This document shows positions 48,309-61,900 of a stretch of DNA of 64,000 bases, in pieces; position 1 is the first letter of the stretch; the number at the start of each line of letters is the position of its first letter. The translations under genes and the position numbers were made by a program. This DNA is from Lindgomyces ingoldianus (Eukaryota; Ascomycota; Dothideomycetes; Pleosporales; Lindgomycetaceae). The stretch covers positions 147,741 through 211,740 of the forward strand of contig NW_022985202.1 in the NCBI RefSeq assembly GCF_010093535.1, in the 5' to 3' direction. The notes beneath the pieces are model-generated. The model did no database searches. It worked only from the letters and a program-made list of their open reading frames with translations, and was not told the origin of the DNA.

Positions 48309-48626
48309 TATTATAATTATGCATAAGTAAGGTTATAAAGCTTTACAAAAGTCTAGTTTAATTACTACATAAGGTATTATAGTAAGTATAAGACATTATG
48401 TAAGAAATAGAAAAGTTTAAGAGGAAATTAGTAATTAAATACTTAGCTTAAAAGTCTAAGCGCTTTAGGTATAAATTAAGCTTATTCTAGGTTTAGTTAG
48501 TGTTAAGGTAGTTTATGCTTAAGTTTATGTCTATGTTGTGTTATGTTTATGTTAGACGTGCACTAATAATACTCTAGTACGCGTCTAATACAGTTATGTC
48601 TGGGATCCGGGGAGGATACTGTGACA
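48309..48626 (-). repeat. GYP-A3 5' LTR (318 bp)
   Basis: Plus-strand start TATTATAATTATGC (even the terminal TG is mutated to TA), end GGATCCGGGGAGG then ATACTGTGACA (unmutated). Confidence 0.92.
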
Positions 48627-50384
48627 GCCTTATATAAAAATTTCTATAATAAAACTTTATTATATAAAGCTATTACTTTATACATCTAAGACTTTAAAAG
48701 TTACCTTAAAGAAAAGAATAATTTGCATAATATAAAGAAAATAGAATAGAAGGGTAAAAATGCTAAAAAAGCTGTTAACTACCTTACCTTTACTACTTAT
48801 TTACACTATGCAATAGAAGAGAACATCTATAGCATTAAACTTAAGAAATATGCTAAGTAGTTTATCCTTAACAACTAATACTATATAGTATACTAAGGTA
48901 AACTATAAGACATAAGTCTAGTAAAGATCTCTACTATTAGCAAGTTTTAACTTAAGGCATATATATAAGAGAACTTACATATAGAAATTAATTAGTCTAG
49001 TTACATACTATATTTTAGAGACTTTAACACTATTTCTACTATTACTAGCAGATGCTAACTAACTTAGGGTATACTTTAACAACATTTTAAATATTATTAT
49101 ATATAAAGATAAAACTACTGTTTTTATTATATAAAAATAAAAACACTTTTTTTAATATTAGTAAAGAAGAATTTATGTTTTTCTTTACTAAATTAGAACT
49201 TTACTGCCTCTACTACTAATTTAGACACCCCTGCATAGAGAGACTCTAGAAGATGCTAACTAGCGCTAGCTATAATATTAATGCTGTAGTGCTAGAAGAG
49301 ATTAAGAAGTTCTACTACTTCTACTAGTTATATAACTAATCTCTATAAAGATTTAAGTTTATAATTAAAAATAACACCTACTTTAACTATAAAGTTATTA
49401 TTAACATTATATAAATTAATAATAAAAATGTCTTACATGTTATTAATGTAGACATATTATTTTAGGCTGCTACATTTCTAAAATCTATGTCTGCATAAGA
49501 TACCTAGAATGCACTATGTAAATGCTAAATTAACACCTATTAAAGACCTCTAGACTATATTATGTATAACTTTAGTATAAACTTTACTTTAGAGGATTTT
49601 TAAGCTTATGTAAAGATTATAAAAGCTATATGTAGGCAGATGCCTATAGAAGCACATTAGGTAGTTAAAAAGGTTAAGCATGCATATGCACCTCTTTAAT
49701 AAGTGTTTAACATCCTAAAGACTAAGCTAGGTAACTGTACAGATAATAAGGCTATTCTATAGATAGCAGTTAAGGCTCTAAACAACACAGCTAGCCTGCA
49801 TAGTCTAGTACTTATGCTGCTAGTTTTTAAAGCATACCTAAGAATTAACCTAGACTCTCTACTATTACTAGACATTATTACATAAGTAAGCGCTATATAA
49901 AAGGTAATAAAAATACTTTAAAAAAACTATATAAAAGTAAACATTAATTATATAATTAACACTTATAATAGCTTTATAACATATAAAGTTCTTAACCTTC
50001 TTCTTAGCTTAAAGATTATAGCATAAAGAGAGAAAGAAAGCTAGACTAGCCTATATAAAATTAAAAGTATTAAAAAAAAAGACATTATTATTAAAAAAAA
50101 ATAGCCTACTAAAGCTTTAATATACGCAGGTTAAACTATACTATAAAAAAAAGAAAAAAGACAACTTACTTATAACAAATAACCTAGATAAACTAATTCT
50201 TATATAAAAAGATCTTCTAAAGAAAAAGAAAAAAAGATAGCCTTATAAAAATATTATAAAAGCAGAACTAAAGCCTACTATAGACTAAGCCTCTTAGAAT
50301 AGCAATGCTGCACTAGTGTAAAAGGAAGATATAGATACTAGAAGAAGTAAAAGGCAAAGAAAACTTACATAAAGTCTAGACTAG
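48627..50384 (+). pseudogene. COP-1 protease and integrase piece
   Basis: Colinear with COP-2 16271-18122, with a deletion of about 110 bp near 48985 relative to COP-2 16630-16740. Integrase landmarks: FRHPCIERL near 49220 and the LVPTLLVF-like stretch near 49800-49840 (here LVLMLLVFKAYLR). Cut at ACTAG (50380-50384) by GYP-A5. Confidence 0.75.
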
Positions 50385-50702
50385 TGTCACGATTGTGCAC
50401 AAGTAAGGTTATAGAGCTTCACGGAGGTCTAGTTTAATTACTACGTGAGGTATTATAGTAGGTACAAGACGTTGTGTAAGGAACAGAAAGGTTTAAAAGA
50501 AAATTAGTAATTAAATACTTAGCTTAGAAGTCTAAGCGCTTTAAGTATAAATTAAGCCTGTTTTAAGTTTAGTTAGTGTTAAAGCAGTTTATGCTTAAGT
50601 TTATGTCTATATTATGTTATGTTTATATTAGACGTGCACTAATAATACTCTAGTACACGTCTAATATAGTTATGTCTAGAATCTAGAGAGGATACTGTAA
50701 CA
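50385..50702 (-). repeat. GYP-A5 3' LTR (318 bp)
   Basis: Plus-strand start TGTCACGATTGTGC, end ACTGTAACA. Confidence 0.93.
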
Positions 50703-53700
50703 GTACCCCCCCCCTTATTAGGAAGAGAATCCTTTATATTAGTAGTTCTAGCATTAAGTTGTCTTTGTTAGAGTACAGGTTTAGTTTAGATAAGTATTAG
50801 GTGTAGAATTAAGTTACTGTAGAGTTCTCTTATAGGGCTTTTATAAGTTCTTATAATAGTTTATTATATCTAGTCTATTTTATAAAGTATTTATAAATAT
50901 GTTTTTTCTTATTAAACTAGATCTATTTAACATCTTTTATAACATATTCTAGTTTATTATTTATAATAATAGGTTTAGGTAGCAGGTTTAGCTGTTTAGG
51001 TAGATAGTTAGATTTAAAGGCTGCTTAGCGCAGCAATAATATGTAGAACACAGGGTGTATCTTTATGCTGTTAGGTAGGATTAATTAGTAAGTATGCAAT
51101 AAAACTATATAGGCTACTGTAAAAAAGCTAAAGTTCTTTTAATTAAGTTTCTTTAATTATTAGTTTATGTAGATATTTCTAGCATCTAGCTAGACCTTCT
51201 TGCTAGCTGCATATGTAGAGGTAGGGGTTTAAAATTAGTTTACGTACTCTTGTTAAAAAGCTTAAGCCTATGTAAGCTTTTTATAAATGTATTTAAATAT
51301 ATTTTAGATTTTATTAATAAGTCTATTTATGTCTATTACTTATACAAATTAATAAGTTAGTTAGGGGGTATTTAGAGGTAGTTTAAATTCTATTTAAAAG
51401 TAGTATCTATAGTTTACTAAGAACAGAGATACTTATGTTAATTTAAATGTTATGTTATTAGCTTTAAACTATGCTATAGCTAACTATTTTACCTAGTTGT
51501 TCTACTAGTAGTTTGTGTACACTTATAAAACTTATTTTATTATAGTGTTTACATTCTTAGTCTAGCTGTTAGTCTTTAGGTAAAAAGCTGTAAATAAATA
51601 GAGGACAATTTAAAGCTGTTTATAAAGTTTGTCCTAGAAGGCTAAGACAAACTGTGTACCTCTGTCTAATATAATTATGTTAGGCAGGCTATAGTAAACT
51701 TATACGTATTAGTAGAATAACTAGGCTATATTAGGGGCAGTTATAAAGGAACATAGTATTAAGTGTTAATACTTAGTTAAGTAATTAACAACTACTATAA
51801 TATTTATGTACTCTTTAGATAAAGGTAGGTTTATAATAAAATTAATTAATATGTCTTTTTAAGCTTATTTAAGGATTAGAAGCAGTTTAAGTAGGCTATT
51901 ATACCTTTTTTAAAAGGCCTTTACTTTACAGTAAGTATAGCAACATAATACGTATTAGCGTACAGTATAGAACATGTGGGGCTAGTAGTACTCTCTCTGT
52001 AGTAGGTTAAGAGTCTTTCCTCTGCCTAGGTGTCCTCTAATAGGCAAGTTATGTATAATTTAGAGTAGTTTAATTCTTAGTTTATTAGAATTAGAGATTA
52101 TAAGTTAGTTATAGTAATATAGCTTACTATTTTAGTTTTTATAGTTAGCTAGTGTTACCTTTTTTAACTAACTAGCGCTGTTTTAAAGCAGGTTTAAAGT
52201 TTTTTAGATAAATTTATTATTTAGATACTTATTAGTAATAATTTAATTAATTATCTAATCTATTTTATTTAGGTTAAGGTCTAAAAATAGCTTAAGTTAA
52301 AGTAAAGTTTAGTGTTAAGCCTTTTATGCTTCTTCCTAAGCAAGGACGTCTTAGGATTGCCTTATAAAGGCATCTAGTTTCCCTCTATTTTAACTAGGAT
52401 AATAAGTAATCTTAAAATTAAAATAAAATAGGTATTTAGACTAATAAGCTTATTAGTAGCTAAGTTGTTTTATAGTTGTAAAGTACTATAAGTTTTTATA
52501 GTTAGATAAGACCTATATTAGATGCGCTGCACTTTTTAGTTTAGGTTGCTATTATTTAAAGCAGTGTACTATAGTAAGCAGTTTTTTATTATAGATTTTA
52601 TAATTACTTTCTGCAGGACTTATTTCTTTTAAAAAATATGTAATAGGCCTAATAGTCCTATCTAGCTTTGTCTAGGAGAGAACTTCTGCTACTACGTAGT
52701 CTAAGGCATTAGCTTCTACAAGTATTAGTAGTTTAAGGTTAAAGTAGCAGAGTATTAAAGCTTTAGTAAAGGCTTTTTTTAGCTAGTTAAAGGACTATTA
52801 GTAATTTAAGTTAAAGTTAAATTAAATCTTTTTTTTAGTAAGTGTAATTATAAGGCTTACTTATTATAAAAAGTTGTTAATAAATTATTAGTAGAAGTTA
52901 GTAAATTTTATAAAGGCTTAAATATCCTTTACATCTTTTAGGTATTACTAATTTAGCACAGTCTAAACCTTAATAGAGTCTATTTAGATGCTATCTATAA
53001 AGATTATATATCTTAAATATGTAACCTTTAATTAGTAGAACTTACATTTGTCTATGTTAAGTTGTAGACCTACTTCTTCTATAGCCTTTAGTACTAGGTG
53101 TACATGCTGTTTATGCTCTAAAAGGCTATTACTGTAGATTAAAATATTGTTAATATACATAGTATAGAACACGTCTAGGTAGGGTTAGAGTAAGTTATTT
53201 ATAAAATATTAAAAAGTACTAGGTGTGTTAGCTAAGCTAAAGAGCATTACTAGGTACTTAAATAGTCTATATTAGGTCTAAAACACTATTAGCTACTTAT
53301 TACTCTTTACTATCTTTAGCTTATTAAAGGCAGTAATAATATTTAACTTTATAAAATACTTTGCTTTACTTAGTTAGCTTAAAGTTTCTTGTAAAAAAAA
53401 AATTAAGTATTAGTTTTTAATAGTAACAGCATTTAGTCCTTAGTAGTTAACATAAAATTAAAGCCTACCTCTAAGTTTCTTTATAAATAGTATAAGTAAC
53501 ACTACTAGTAAAAAGCTAGCTTAAATAAACCTTTTTTTTAGGTTCTTATTAAGGTATTTTTAGAGCACTTTTAATTTATTTAGTAACATTTTATATAGTA
53601 GCCTATAACTAGGTTATTTACTAGGCTTAAAAGTTATCTAGTAATTATACAAACATTATATTAAAAGCTTATTAGACTTGTTTTAAAAAAAGATATATAA

Positions 53701-54480
53701 TAAGTTATAGTAGTCTTAAGAGACTATTATCTTTAAGTTAGTATGTTTTTAAAGAGCTAAAGCTTAGTCTATATTAGAAATTATAACTATGTAGATTTTA
53801 TAATCTAGTTATTAAGCTAGGGTTACAAATAAGGCAGGTTCTATGTAGTAGATGTCTATCTACTGTTTAAGTCCTAGTTTGTGTTTAAATTAAGTAGGTA
53901 AAAGTTTTTTAAAAGCTTTTTTTTTTTAGGTTTAAGTAGTTATTAAATTATTTTACATAGCTTATCTTAGTAAAAGGCCTAGCTTATTAGCCTTACTTAA
54001 GTAGTTCTTTTCTAAGTTATTAAAAAGTAAGTCTAGAAACCTTTTATATTAAGTGCTATTTAGGTGTTGTTTAGGTGTAAGCATAAGCATATATTTTAGC
54101 ATTAGAAAGAGTTAAAGTTTAGAACTTACTTTTAGTAATTAAAGGTAACCTTATGCTAATACAGCTATAGTTGTCTTAGAATTAGGTTATAACATCTTAT
54201 ATTTATTACATAGAGCTTAATCTGCTCCTTGTAGTGTTAGTAAGTAATTATAATAGTTATAGTATAAAAAATAAAACTTTTTTTAAGTTGTTTTCTATTA
54301 AATCTAGTTAAGTAAATTATTTAGGTAAGCAGTATTAATTAAAGATTTAGTTTACATACTAGTTCTTTATTAATATAACCTATGCTATTTACTCCTAAGT
54401 TAATAAAAGCTTATATTAGGGCTAATATAGTTTTTTATTATAAATATATAAAAATATTAACTTAGTACTTCTAGTTATTA
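50703..54480 (-). pseudogene. GYP-A5 Pol, RIP-damaged
   Basis: Minus-strand, right to left: protease expected near 54100-54400, RT start near 53440-53540, RT active site YINN at 53146-53157, RNase H, integrase zinc-binding part near 51975-52050, integrase D-R-G-T-Q-F region near 51648-51675, C-terminal part to about 50760. Dense stops. Would encode copying and integration of the element if intact. Confidence 0.83.
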
Positions 54481-55729
54481 GTAAGGGACTTAGCCTATAA
54501 GTTAGTAAAGATCTAGTGTTAAATTAGTCCTAGAGGGCAACTTAGCCCTAGAACAAGCCTTTTTACAGGCTTTTATTACTATAGCTGCAGCTATGTTAAA
54601 AGTAGTAAGAGAGATTAAAGCTTAAATACAAGTTAAAGCTCTTATAGAAATAAAATTAAAATAGTAAGAATCTTTAATAAGTGCTAGCAGCGCTACTTAT
54701 ATAGACTTAAAAAAAGGGAATAAAGCAGTTTTAAAAGATATAACTATGCTTACTACACTTAAAGCATTAACTTTTTTTTTTATAATTTTTACACTTTTTA
54801 GAACTAACTAGAGCATAATTTAAATTAATTTTTATTATGTTAGAGTTCTTATTTATAACTGCGCTAGTTTAGAGGTGTATTAGGGCTTATATAGAGAGGA
54901 ACCTTATGTTATTATTATAGGTAGTAATTAGGTTTACATACACATTAAAGTTGTTTAGAAGGGGTTCTCCTACTATAGCGCGTTACAGTTTAGTTAAAAG
55001 GGAGTTATATAAGGCTATAATTAGACCTATCTTATTTAGGCCTATATTAGATGCAAGTTAGTAAAACTTAGTAAAGTGTAAAGTAAAGCTTTTTTTTTTT
55101 ATTATAGAGTGTTTAGGTAACTTAGAGCTGTTAACTTTTTATTTAAGTCTTTATAAGTTACTTATAAAAACACTATAAATTAATTTAAGTTAATAATATC
55201 TTTATCTATTAGTAAGTTAATTAAGGCTGTTACATTATAGTTAAGTTAAGAGTAAGCATATAGTAACTAAAAGTGTTTAGAGAGGAATTAGTCTATGTTT
55301 TCTTTAAGTTTATATTAGAGCTTATGTAGAAAAAAAGGTAGGTCTTTTTATTTTCTATTAAACAGTAAGAGATTAGGGAGTTAGTTAAATTTTATTACTA
55401 AGTTAAAAAAGTTACAGGTTATAGGCAGTGTTAGGTAGAAAAAAGTTAAGCTATCTCTAAACTTCTAGGTAAGCTTTAAGGCTAGTAAGTTCTTAGTTTC
55501 TACTACTATAATAAAAGTTAAGGCAGAAATAAACTGCTTAATAATATAAAGCTATTTTTTAAAGTCCTTTTAAAAAGCTTTAAAGCTTATAACATAGCAG
55601 CTTTTTTATAAAGTAAGTGCTTTTTAAAAGGCTTTTTAGCTTACTTTAATAGCTTAGAGTTATGCAAGTACTAAGCTTATTAAATTAGATTTAAAGGCTA
55701 TTCTTAGCTAAGGTTTTAACATAATATAA
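54481..55729 (-). pseudogene. GYP-A5 Gag, RIP-damaged
   Basis: Parallel to the Gag stretches of GYP-A2, -A3 and -A4. Zinc knuckle equivalent near 54730-54790. It follows the 5' LTR directly in reading direction. Confidence 0.7.
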
Positions 55730-56047
55730 TGTTATAATTATGCACAAGTAAGGTTATAAAGCTTTATAGAGGTCTAGTTTAATTACTATGTAAGGTATTA
55801 TAGTAGGTATAAGATGTTATGTAAGGAATAAAAAGGTTTAAAAGAAAATTAGTAATTAAATACTTAGCTTAGAAGTCTAAGCGCTTTAGGTATAAATTAA
55901 GCCTGTTCTAGGTTTAGTTAGTGTTAAAGCAGTTTATGCTTAAGTTTATGTCTGTGTTATGTTGTGTTTGTGTTAGACGTGCACTAATAATACTCTAGTC
56001 TGCGTCTAATACAGTTATGTCTAGGATCCGGGGAGGATACCGTGACA
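55730..56047 (-). repeat. GYP-A5 5' LTR (318 bp)
   Basis: Plus-strand start TGTTATAATTATGCAC (mutated), end GGATCCGGGGAGG then ATACCGTGACA (unmutated, the most intact GYP-A end here). Confidence 0.93.
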
Positions 56048-56254
56048 ACTAGGTATTTCTAACCTAAAAAAAAAAATTAGGCCTTATTTATTAAGCTTTA
56101 TATAGATAGTATAATTACTACACTTAAAAAACTATTTAAAAAATTAGACTATATAAAGATAGACACCTTAATTACTAACAGCACTTTTAAAGTTATAGTG
56201 TACAACTTAATAAAGTATAAAAGTTAGATTTTTAACCTTTACTTTATATAAAAA
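56048..56254 (+). pseudogene. COP-1 reverse transcriptase, N-terminal piece
   Basis: Colinear with COP-2 18118-18325. Cut at AAAAA (56250-56254) by GYP-D and continued at 63943. Confidence 0.7.
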
Positions 56255-56627
56255 TGTAAAAAACAGGGTATACACTTCGCAATCAAGAGGTGTATTAACC
56301 AACAAGGGCGTGACTGTGACATAGGAGTACAATTAATACCTGCCTAATTCCTAAGGCAATCCTCTGCTATCTAAAGAGGGCTTCTACAACTGGCTATATA
56401 CTTCTCTAGAGAGCCAGGCACGGCAGCGCTGGTAGCGACAGATCTAGTATGCTGTAGGTCTAGTTTAAAGTATTACCTGTCTAGGATGCCTAGCTTTTTA
56501 GGCAAGGTAAGCATTGTCTAAGAAGTGTGGAGTTAACAGCACAGTTTAGGAGTTGTCTAGGACTGCCTAGTGCAGTTTAGGCTAGTCTATAACAGCCTAG
56601 GAAACACTTAGATAGCTAGTTATTATA
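56255..56627 (-). repeat. GYP-D 3' LTR (373 bp)
   Basis: Plus-strand start TGTAAAAAACAGGGTATACA (unmutated), end AGTTATTATA (mutated form of CGGTCGTTACA). Confidence 0.93.
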
Positions 56628-58900
56628 AAGCTTTATTTCTTTTTAAGGCGCAACTTTGCGCCTAAATCTAAGCCCTTTCTTAAGGTTTAGAAGTTATGTA
56701 ATTTTATGTTACTTTAAATTTAATCTAAGAGGTTAAATACTTTTTACTAAGCTAAATTCTCTATTACACCTACACTCTACTCTGCGCTTTTAGTATGTAT
56801 TTTAGAGAGATTTTCTGCAGGAGCCTTTAGGCCTTTCTAGGGGTTCCTAGGGTGTTTTAGGGCCCCCCTAGGCTAGAGGACCCTATATAAAGCTCTGTCT
56901 GTCCTAGAGAGTCCTTATTCTAACTACCTTTAGATTCTTCCTTAGCTAGCCACCTTAGCTAGCTATCCCCTGTCCTATTTTTAAGGCCTTTAGTCCTGTC
57001 TATTTTAATCTAGGCCCCTTTAGGCCACTTAAGCCCTGTCTTGTATATTTTACTACTAATAATGTCTTTCCTAGCTAGCAAGTAGTTAGATAGGATTACT
57101 TTAGCTATAAATAAAGCCTTAGCTACTATTAATCCCTGCTTAACTTACCTTAATAAGATTATAAGCAAAATTATAGCGCATAAGCTAGGCGTAATTCTAC
57201 TATGCTATTTTCTTATTAAGGAGAATTATAATGTCTAGACTTATAATACCTACATCTGTTAAAGCTTATTAAAGCCTAAGCGCACTAATAACCTCTTAAA
57301 GTGTAATAGCTGCTATAAGAGTAGCAGAGACTGCTATTAAGTAGGTTATTCTAGAGCTGTTTATAGCTATCTAAGGGTTCTTAGGGTGCTTCTTAGTTCT
57401 TTTTACTAATTCTTAGGTTGTAGTGCTTAGAGGACTATTGCCTAGTAATTATAACTATTATAAGCACTATTCTTAGCAGTTTTTTTTAGCTTAAGACTTA
57501 AATTAACCTTAGTAACACTTAAAAGTACCTACTAAACATTATTAAAAGTTTTTATAAAAAAGTTAATAAGGTTATTATTTATTTTAATAAGTTTATAATT
57601 TTTAGCTACTTTTTAGACTTTTCTAAGTTTTTTTAAGAGTCTCTAGAGCTTTTTAGAGGTTTTTAGACTAATTCTTGCTAGGCTTATCTGCAGTAAGATA
57701 GCTAGTAACACTCTAACCTCTTTCTATATTAGTAAAAAAGTGTTTAGGAACTTAAGTATTATTAGTCTTAGTAAAGCAAAGAAAAGGGCATTAGTAAAGT
57801 GTAAAAAAAAAATAAGTAATAATAATAGCTTAAGACTTTTTTTTTTAGTCTTTAAGCACGTCTGCACTATATATTTCTTAACTTATACTTATCTAGGCTC
57901 TTCTAGAGTAGTCTAACTCTGTCTAGAGTACTTAGCCTTTTACTACTAATTTTAGTGTTTTTTAGGCTTAGGTTCTTTTCCTTGCTAAAGAATTTTATAA
58001 AAGTAAGTAAAGTATATAGAAAACTAACTTTACTTATAATTTTAATACTTTTAACTCTAAGTAAAACATTTTTTAAAAATAAGGTAAGTTATCTGCCTTT
58101 ATTTTTAGTTTTTTTAGCATTTTTTTTTTTATATTAGTCTAGTAGATCTAGGGGTCTCTAGGCCTGTCTAGGCTCTCTAGAATAGGTTTTACCTTTTCTA
58201 AGTTTCTACCTGCTATTTTTTTCTTCTCTAAGATAGTTTAGTTTATTTTTACATAGTAGTAGCTTTTTTAGAAATAGTTATAGCACTTTATACTTTTTTT
58301 ATATTCTTTTTAGTAGCTTGCTTTTTTTTTAGGTTTCTTTAGTAAAGTCTAGGCTTTATAGTGCATCTATCCCTCTTCTTAAAGGTATCTAGGCTAGTCT
58401 AAGAATAATCTAGACTAATCTAGTAGTATTTAAAAATAAGAATAGTAAAAAATAAGCTAAGTTTTTAAAGTTTATAGTGCTTAAAAGTTTTTTTTTAAAT
58501 ATTTTAAGCTTCTATAGAGTTATCTAGTCTAAGTTTATTTTTTTTAGTTTAGTCCCTCTTAGCTTAATTTAGCCTTTCCTTTTTTCTTTTTATTCTTTTT
58601 TGTACTAGTAGTTCTACTAATCTTTAGAATTTATTTATAGCCCTTTTAAATATGTTTTTTACTAGAAGTAGTTAGTTATCTTCTTTTCTAAACCCTTTTT
58701 AGTGTACTCTGTATAGCTATATTCCCTTATGCAGCTTTTAGTCTATAATGTAGTCCACGTTTTATATATTTGTTCCTGCTTAGAGTATTACTGCCTTAGC
58801 TAAAAGTTGTTTGTAAAGTAATAAGTAACTTAAAGGTGCTAGCTTAAAAAAGCTAATATAAAATACTAGGTAAATTTAGAAGCTAGCTAGCAAGTTTAAG
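56628..58900 (-). other. GYP-D 3' part without recognisable domains
   Basis: About 2.3 kb between the 3' LTR and integrase. Stop-dense, with many CTAGG/CTAGA-type words near 56820-57060 and 58140-58400. A short plus-strand frame at 57955-58137 is Leu/Phe-rich and likely spurious. The strip just inside the LTR (56628-56655) reads purine-rich on the minus strand and may be the polypurine tract. Confidence 0.4.
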
Positions 58901-61900
58901 TAGTAAAATTAAGTCTTATGTATAGTAAAAACTTTTTAAGGGCTTATATATTTATTATCTAGCTTTTTCTTTAGCTAAAAGGTAGTAATTTTTTTAGTGC
59001 TAAAGTATACCTAGTCTCTTACTAAGTATATTTTATGTTTATGTGTTTTATTATGCTATTACTTTTAGTACTTTTACGCTGTTTTAAGGTGTTTAGCTAG
59101 CTTTTACCTAGTTTAGGCTAGTTTATTACTATCTTAAAGTGCTTATAAAGAAATACTAGCTTTCTTTGCTTATTTTAGCACATCTATAGACAGCAGATCC
59201 TTCTTATAGACAGCCTAGAATAGTAATATCCCTATAAAGCTATAGACAGCATTGTTATAGGCATATTCTGTGTTAAAGAGAATCTCTGCCTAGTTATTCT
59301 ACTTATAGTTATAGTATATTTAGAGATACTACTTTAATGTTTAGTTTTAGCGCTTAGTCTAGCTGTTAGTTTATAAGTAAAAAGTAGTAAAAAAAAGTCT
59401 TTTTATTCTTAAGTAAGCTATAAATGTCTTTTAATAAGTAGATATAAATAAAGCTCCCTAGTCTATTATAATAAAGAAGGGGGAGCTATAGAGTTTTAAA
59501 ATTTTCTGCTTAAAAGTCTTAGCTAAGGCTGCTGCCTTTAAAGTGCCTTTACTAAGAATATAGTAAGCTATTTTAAAGAAATAATTAACTATAACTAGAA
59601 TACTATTATAGCTTTTTCTATTTAACTAGCTAGGTAGTAGCTCTGTAATAAAATCTATAGAGATATCCTCCTAGATTCTAGAGGGGACTAGGAGGGGCTA
59701 GAGTTCCCTGTACAGGGCATGTTAAGGGGATTTTGCGTGTTAGCAGGCCTAGCATGTGCTAAGGTAGTCTTTAGTGTATTACTATATACCTAGCTAATAG
59801 AAGTCCCTTTGTACTTAATAAAGAGTTTTACTAAATCTAAAATAGCCTACTAAAAGATAGTTATAGTAAGCTTAAAAAGCTTAGATTTTTACTTTTTTAG
59901 GTATATAAGTTTTTTTTTTATAGGTAAAAAGTCTTTTTTTTTTTTTAACTACTTACTTACTTAGTTTAGTTAGTCTTTTATATCCTTTTTTTAAGCTTTT
60001 TTTACGCCTTTAGCGTGCAGATTTTCTTTAAGCCTTTTTATAATTACTTTTATTAAAAAGCTCTTTAGGCTTTAGGTTTTATCTACTATTTTAGCAGTAC
60101 TTAAGGCTTTTATCTTAGTTGCTTAGGTAATAGCTGCTATTTCTAGCTATTCTAGGCCCTTTTAGGGTAATCTTGCCCTGTCTAGCTCTAGTTTACGCTA
60201 CAAATTATAAAGTGCCTGCTCTTATAATTCTAGGCTATTCTTATTATTACTCTTTTTACTCTTTTTATAATTAGGCCTTTTTAAGGGCTTATTAGTAAAG
60301 TTAGTCTTACCTAGTTAATAATAAATTTAGAAGTTAAAAGTAGCTACTTACTCTACTTACTAAGCCTACTTTTTAGTTAGGGTCTTAGTAGTTATAAACT
60401 CTTAGAGGTTAGCGTAGTTTATTAAAAGTTTTATTATATAGGCAGCTCTCTCTAGATAGTGGCGCTAGTGTTTAAAGCCTTTTACTATAGTAAGTAGCTT
60501 ACTATTATAGGTGTTATAGTTACATTCTACTACTATTATTTTACACAAGAAAAAAGCTATAAGGTGCTACTAGTTCTTTTTTACCTTATCTAGCCTAGGC
60601 TAGCTTAGAATTCCTAAAATTGCATATCCTAAAGCATTAGTTTTAACCTAGTAGTATAAGTTAAAATTAAAATATACTAGTAGTAGTTTTTTAGCAAATC
60701 TACTTTTTAGTTTATTAAAAGTAGACACTACTTAAAGACTTAGTGCTAAGAGAATAGACTTTTTTTTATATTACTAATAGCCTTTTTTAGCTAAACCTTA
60801 GAGTTATTAAGTAAGCTAGTGTAAAAAAGTAGTAATCTATAAAAATTTTTTTATAAAGTGTTAGTAGTAGTTAGTAAACTCTAAAAAAATCTAGATCTCT
60901 CTTATAGTTTTAAGAATTAGCCACCTTTAGATAGCTTTAACTTAGTCCTTCTCTATTTAGACCTCTTCTAGAGTAATAATAAAGCTTAAGTACTTTACTT
61001 TATCTATGTAAAATTTACATTTTAAAAGCTTAGTGTATAGCTTATGCTAAAAAAGCTTAGATAAGACTAAGTAAATGTGCTTTTTATACTTAACTTTATT
61101 TTAAAAGTAGATAAGTATATTATTTAAGTAAATAATATAACATATGTTAAAAAAGTTTAATAGTGTAGAGTTAATATAACTCTAAAAAACTACTAAAGTG
61201 TTTATAAGTCTAAAGAGCATTATAGTGTATTTAAAATAGCTATAGCAGGTCTAGAAAGTAGTCTTTTACTTATCCTCCTTCTTAATTTAAATGTAGTAGT
61301 AGGCGTTGTACAGGTCTAGTTTAAAGTAGATTTTAGTGTAGCCTAATTAATTTAAAGATTTTTTAATTAATAAGAGAAAGTATTAGTTTTTTACTATAAT
61401 AATGTTAAAGCTTTAGTAGTTTATATAAAGTTAAAGTGTCTTATCCTTCTTTTTTATAAATAAAACAGGGGCCTTTGCCCTTAATATTAAGTAGTGTATT
61501 TATCCCTATTTTAGGTTTATCTAGATATACTTTTATAAAACTTCTACCTTAGTAGTAAAAAGACTATAAAAAAGGCTATATAAAAGTTTTTTTTTTTTAT
61601 CTAAGTTAATTATAAGCTTGTGTAGGCTATAGTTAGGCAAAAAAAAGGTGTTATATTCTAAGAATGCTTTTTAAAACTTTTTAAAGTATACTAATAGTAG
61701 CCTAGGCTTTTTTAAGGTTAGTTAAAATGCGCAAGTAATTACTATTATAAACATGTTATTATTAAGGTTTATTAGTACTTTTATAAATACTTTTAAGCTG
61801 TTTAGACTAATTTTTTTATAAAGTTAGCAGCATTCTTAAAAATAAACTATCTTATGTATAAAGTTAGAAGTTAGGTTCTATTTTTTTAGCTAAAGTATGC

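Larger units (their letters stand above)
37300..48626 (-). mobile_element. GYP-A3: Ty3/Gypsy retrotransposon, minus strand, carrying GYP-A4
   Basis: LTRs 37300-37617 and 48309-48626, target duplication GCCTT (37295-37299, 48627-48631). Removing GYP-A4 and its duplication leaves 5663 bp. Pol lies at 37618-41416, gag at 47081-48308. RIP-inactivated, with YINN in the RT. Confidence 0.92.
50385..56047 (-). mobile_element. GYP-A5: complete Ty3/Gypsy copy (5663 bp)
   Basis: LTRs 50385-50702 and 55730-56047, target duplication ACTAG (50380-50384, 56048-56052). It is uninterrupted and is the best reference for the family's structure: 3' LTR, polypurine tract (C9 at 50706-50714 on the plus strand), Pol, Gag, 5' LTR. 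RIP-inactivated. Confidence 0.95.

Noticed and set aside
57955..58137. 60-codon plus-strand frame
   Set aside because: Leu/Phe-rich product of T-rich DNA inside minus-strand GYP-D; no domain and no start context.
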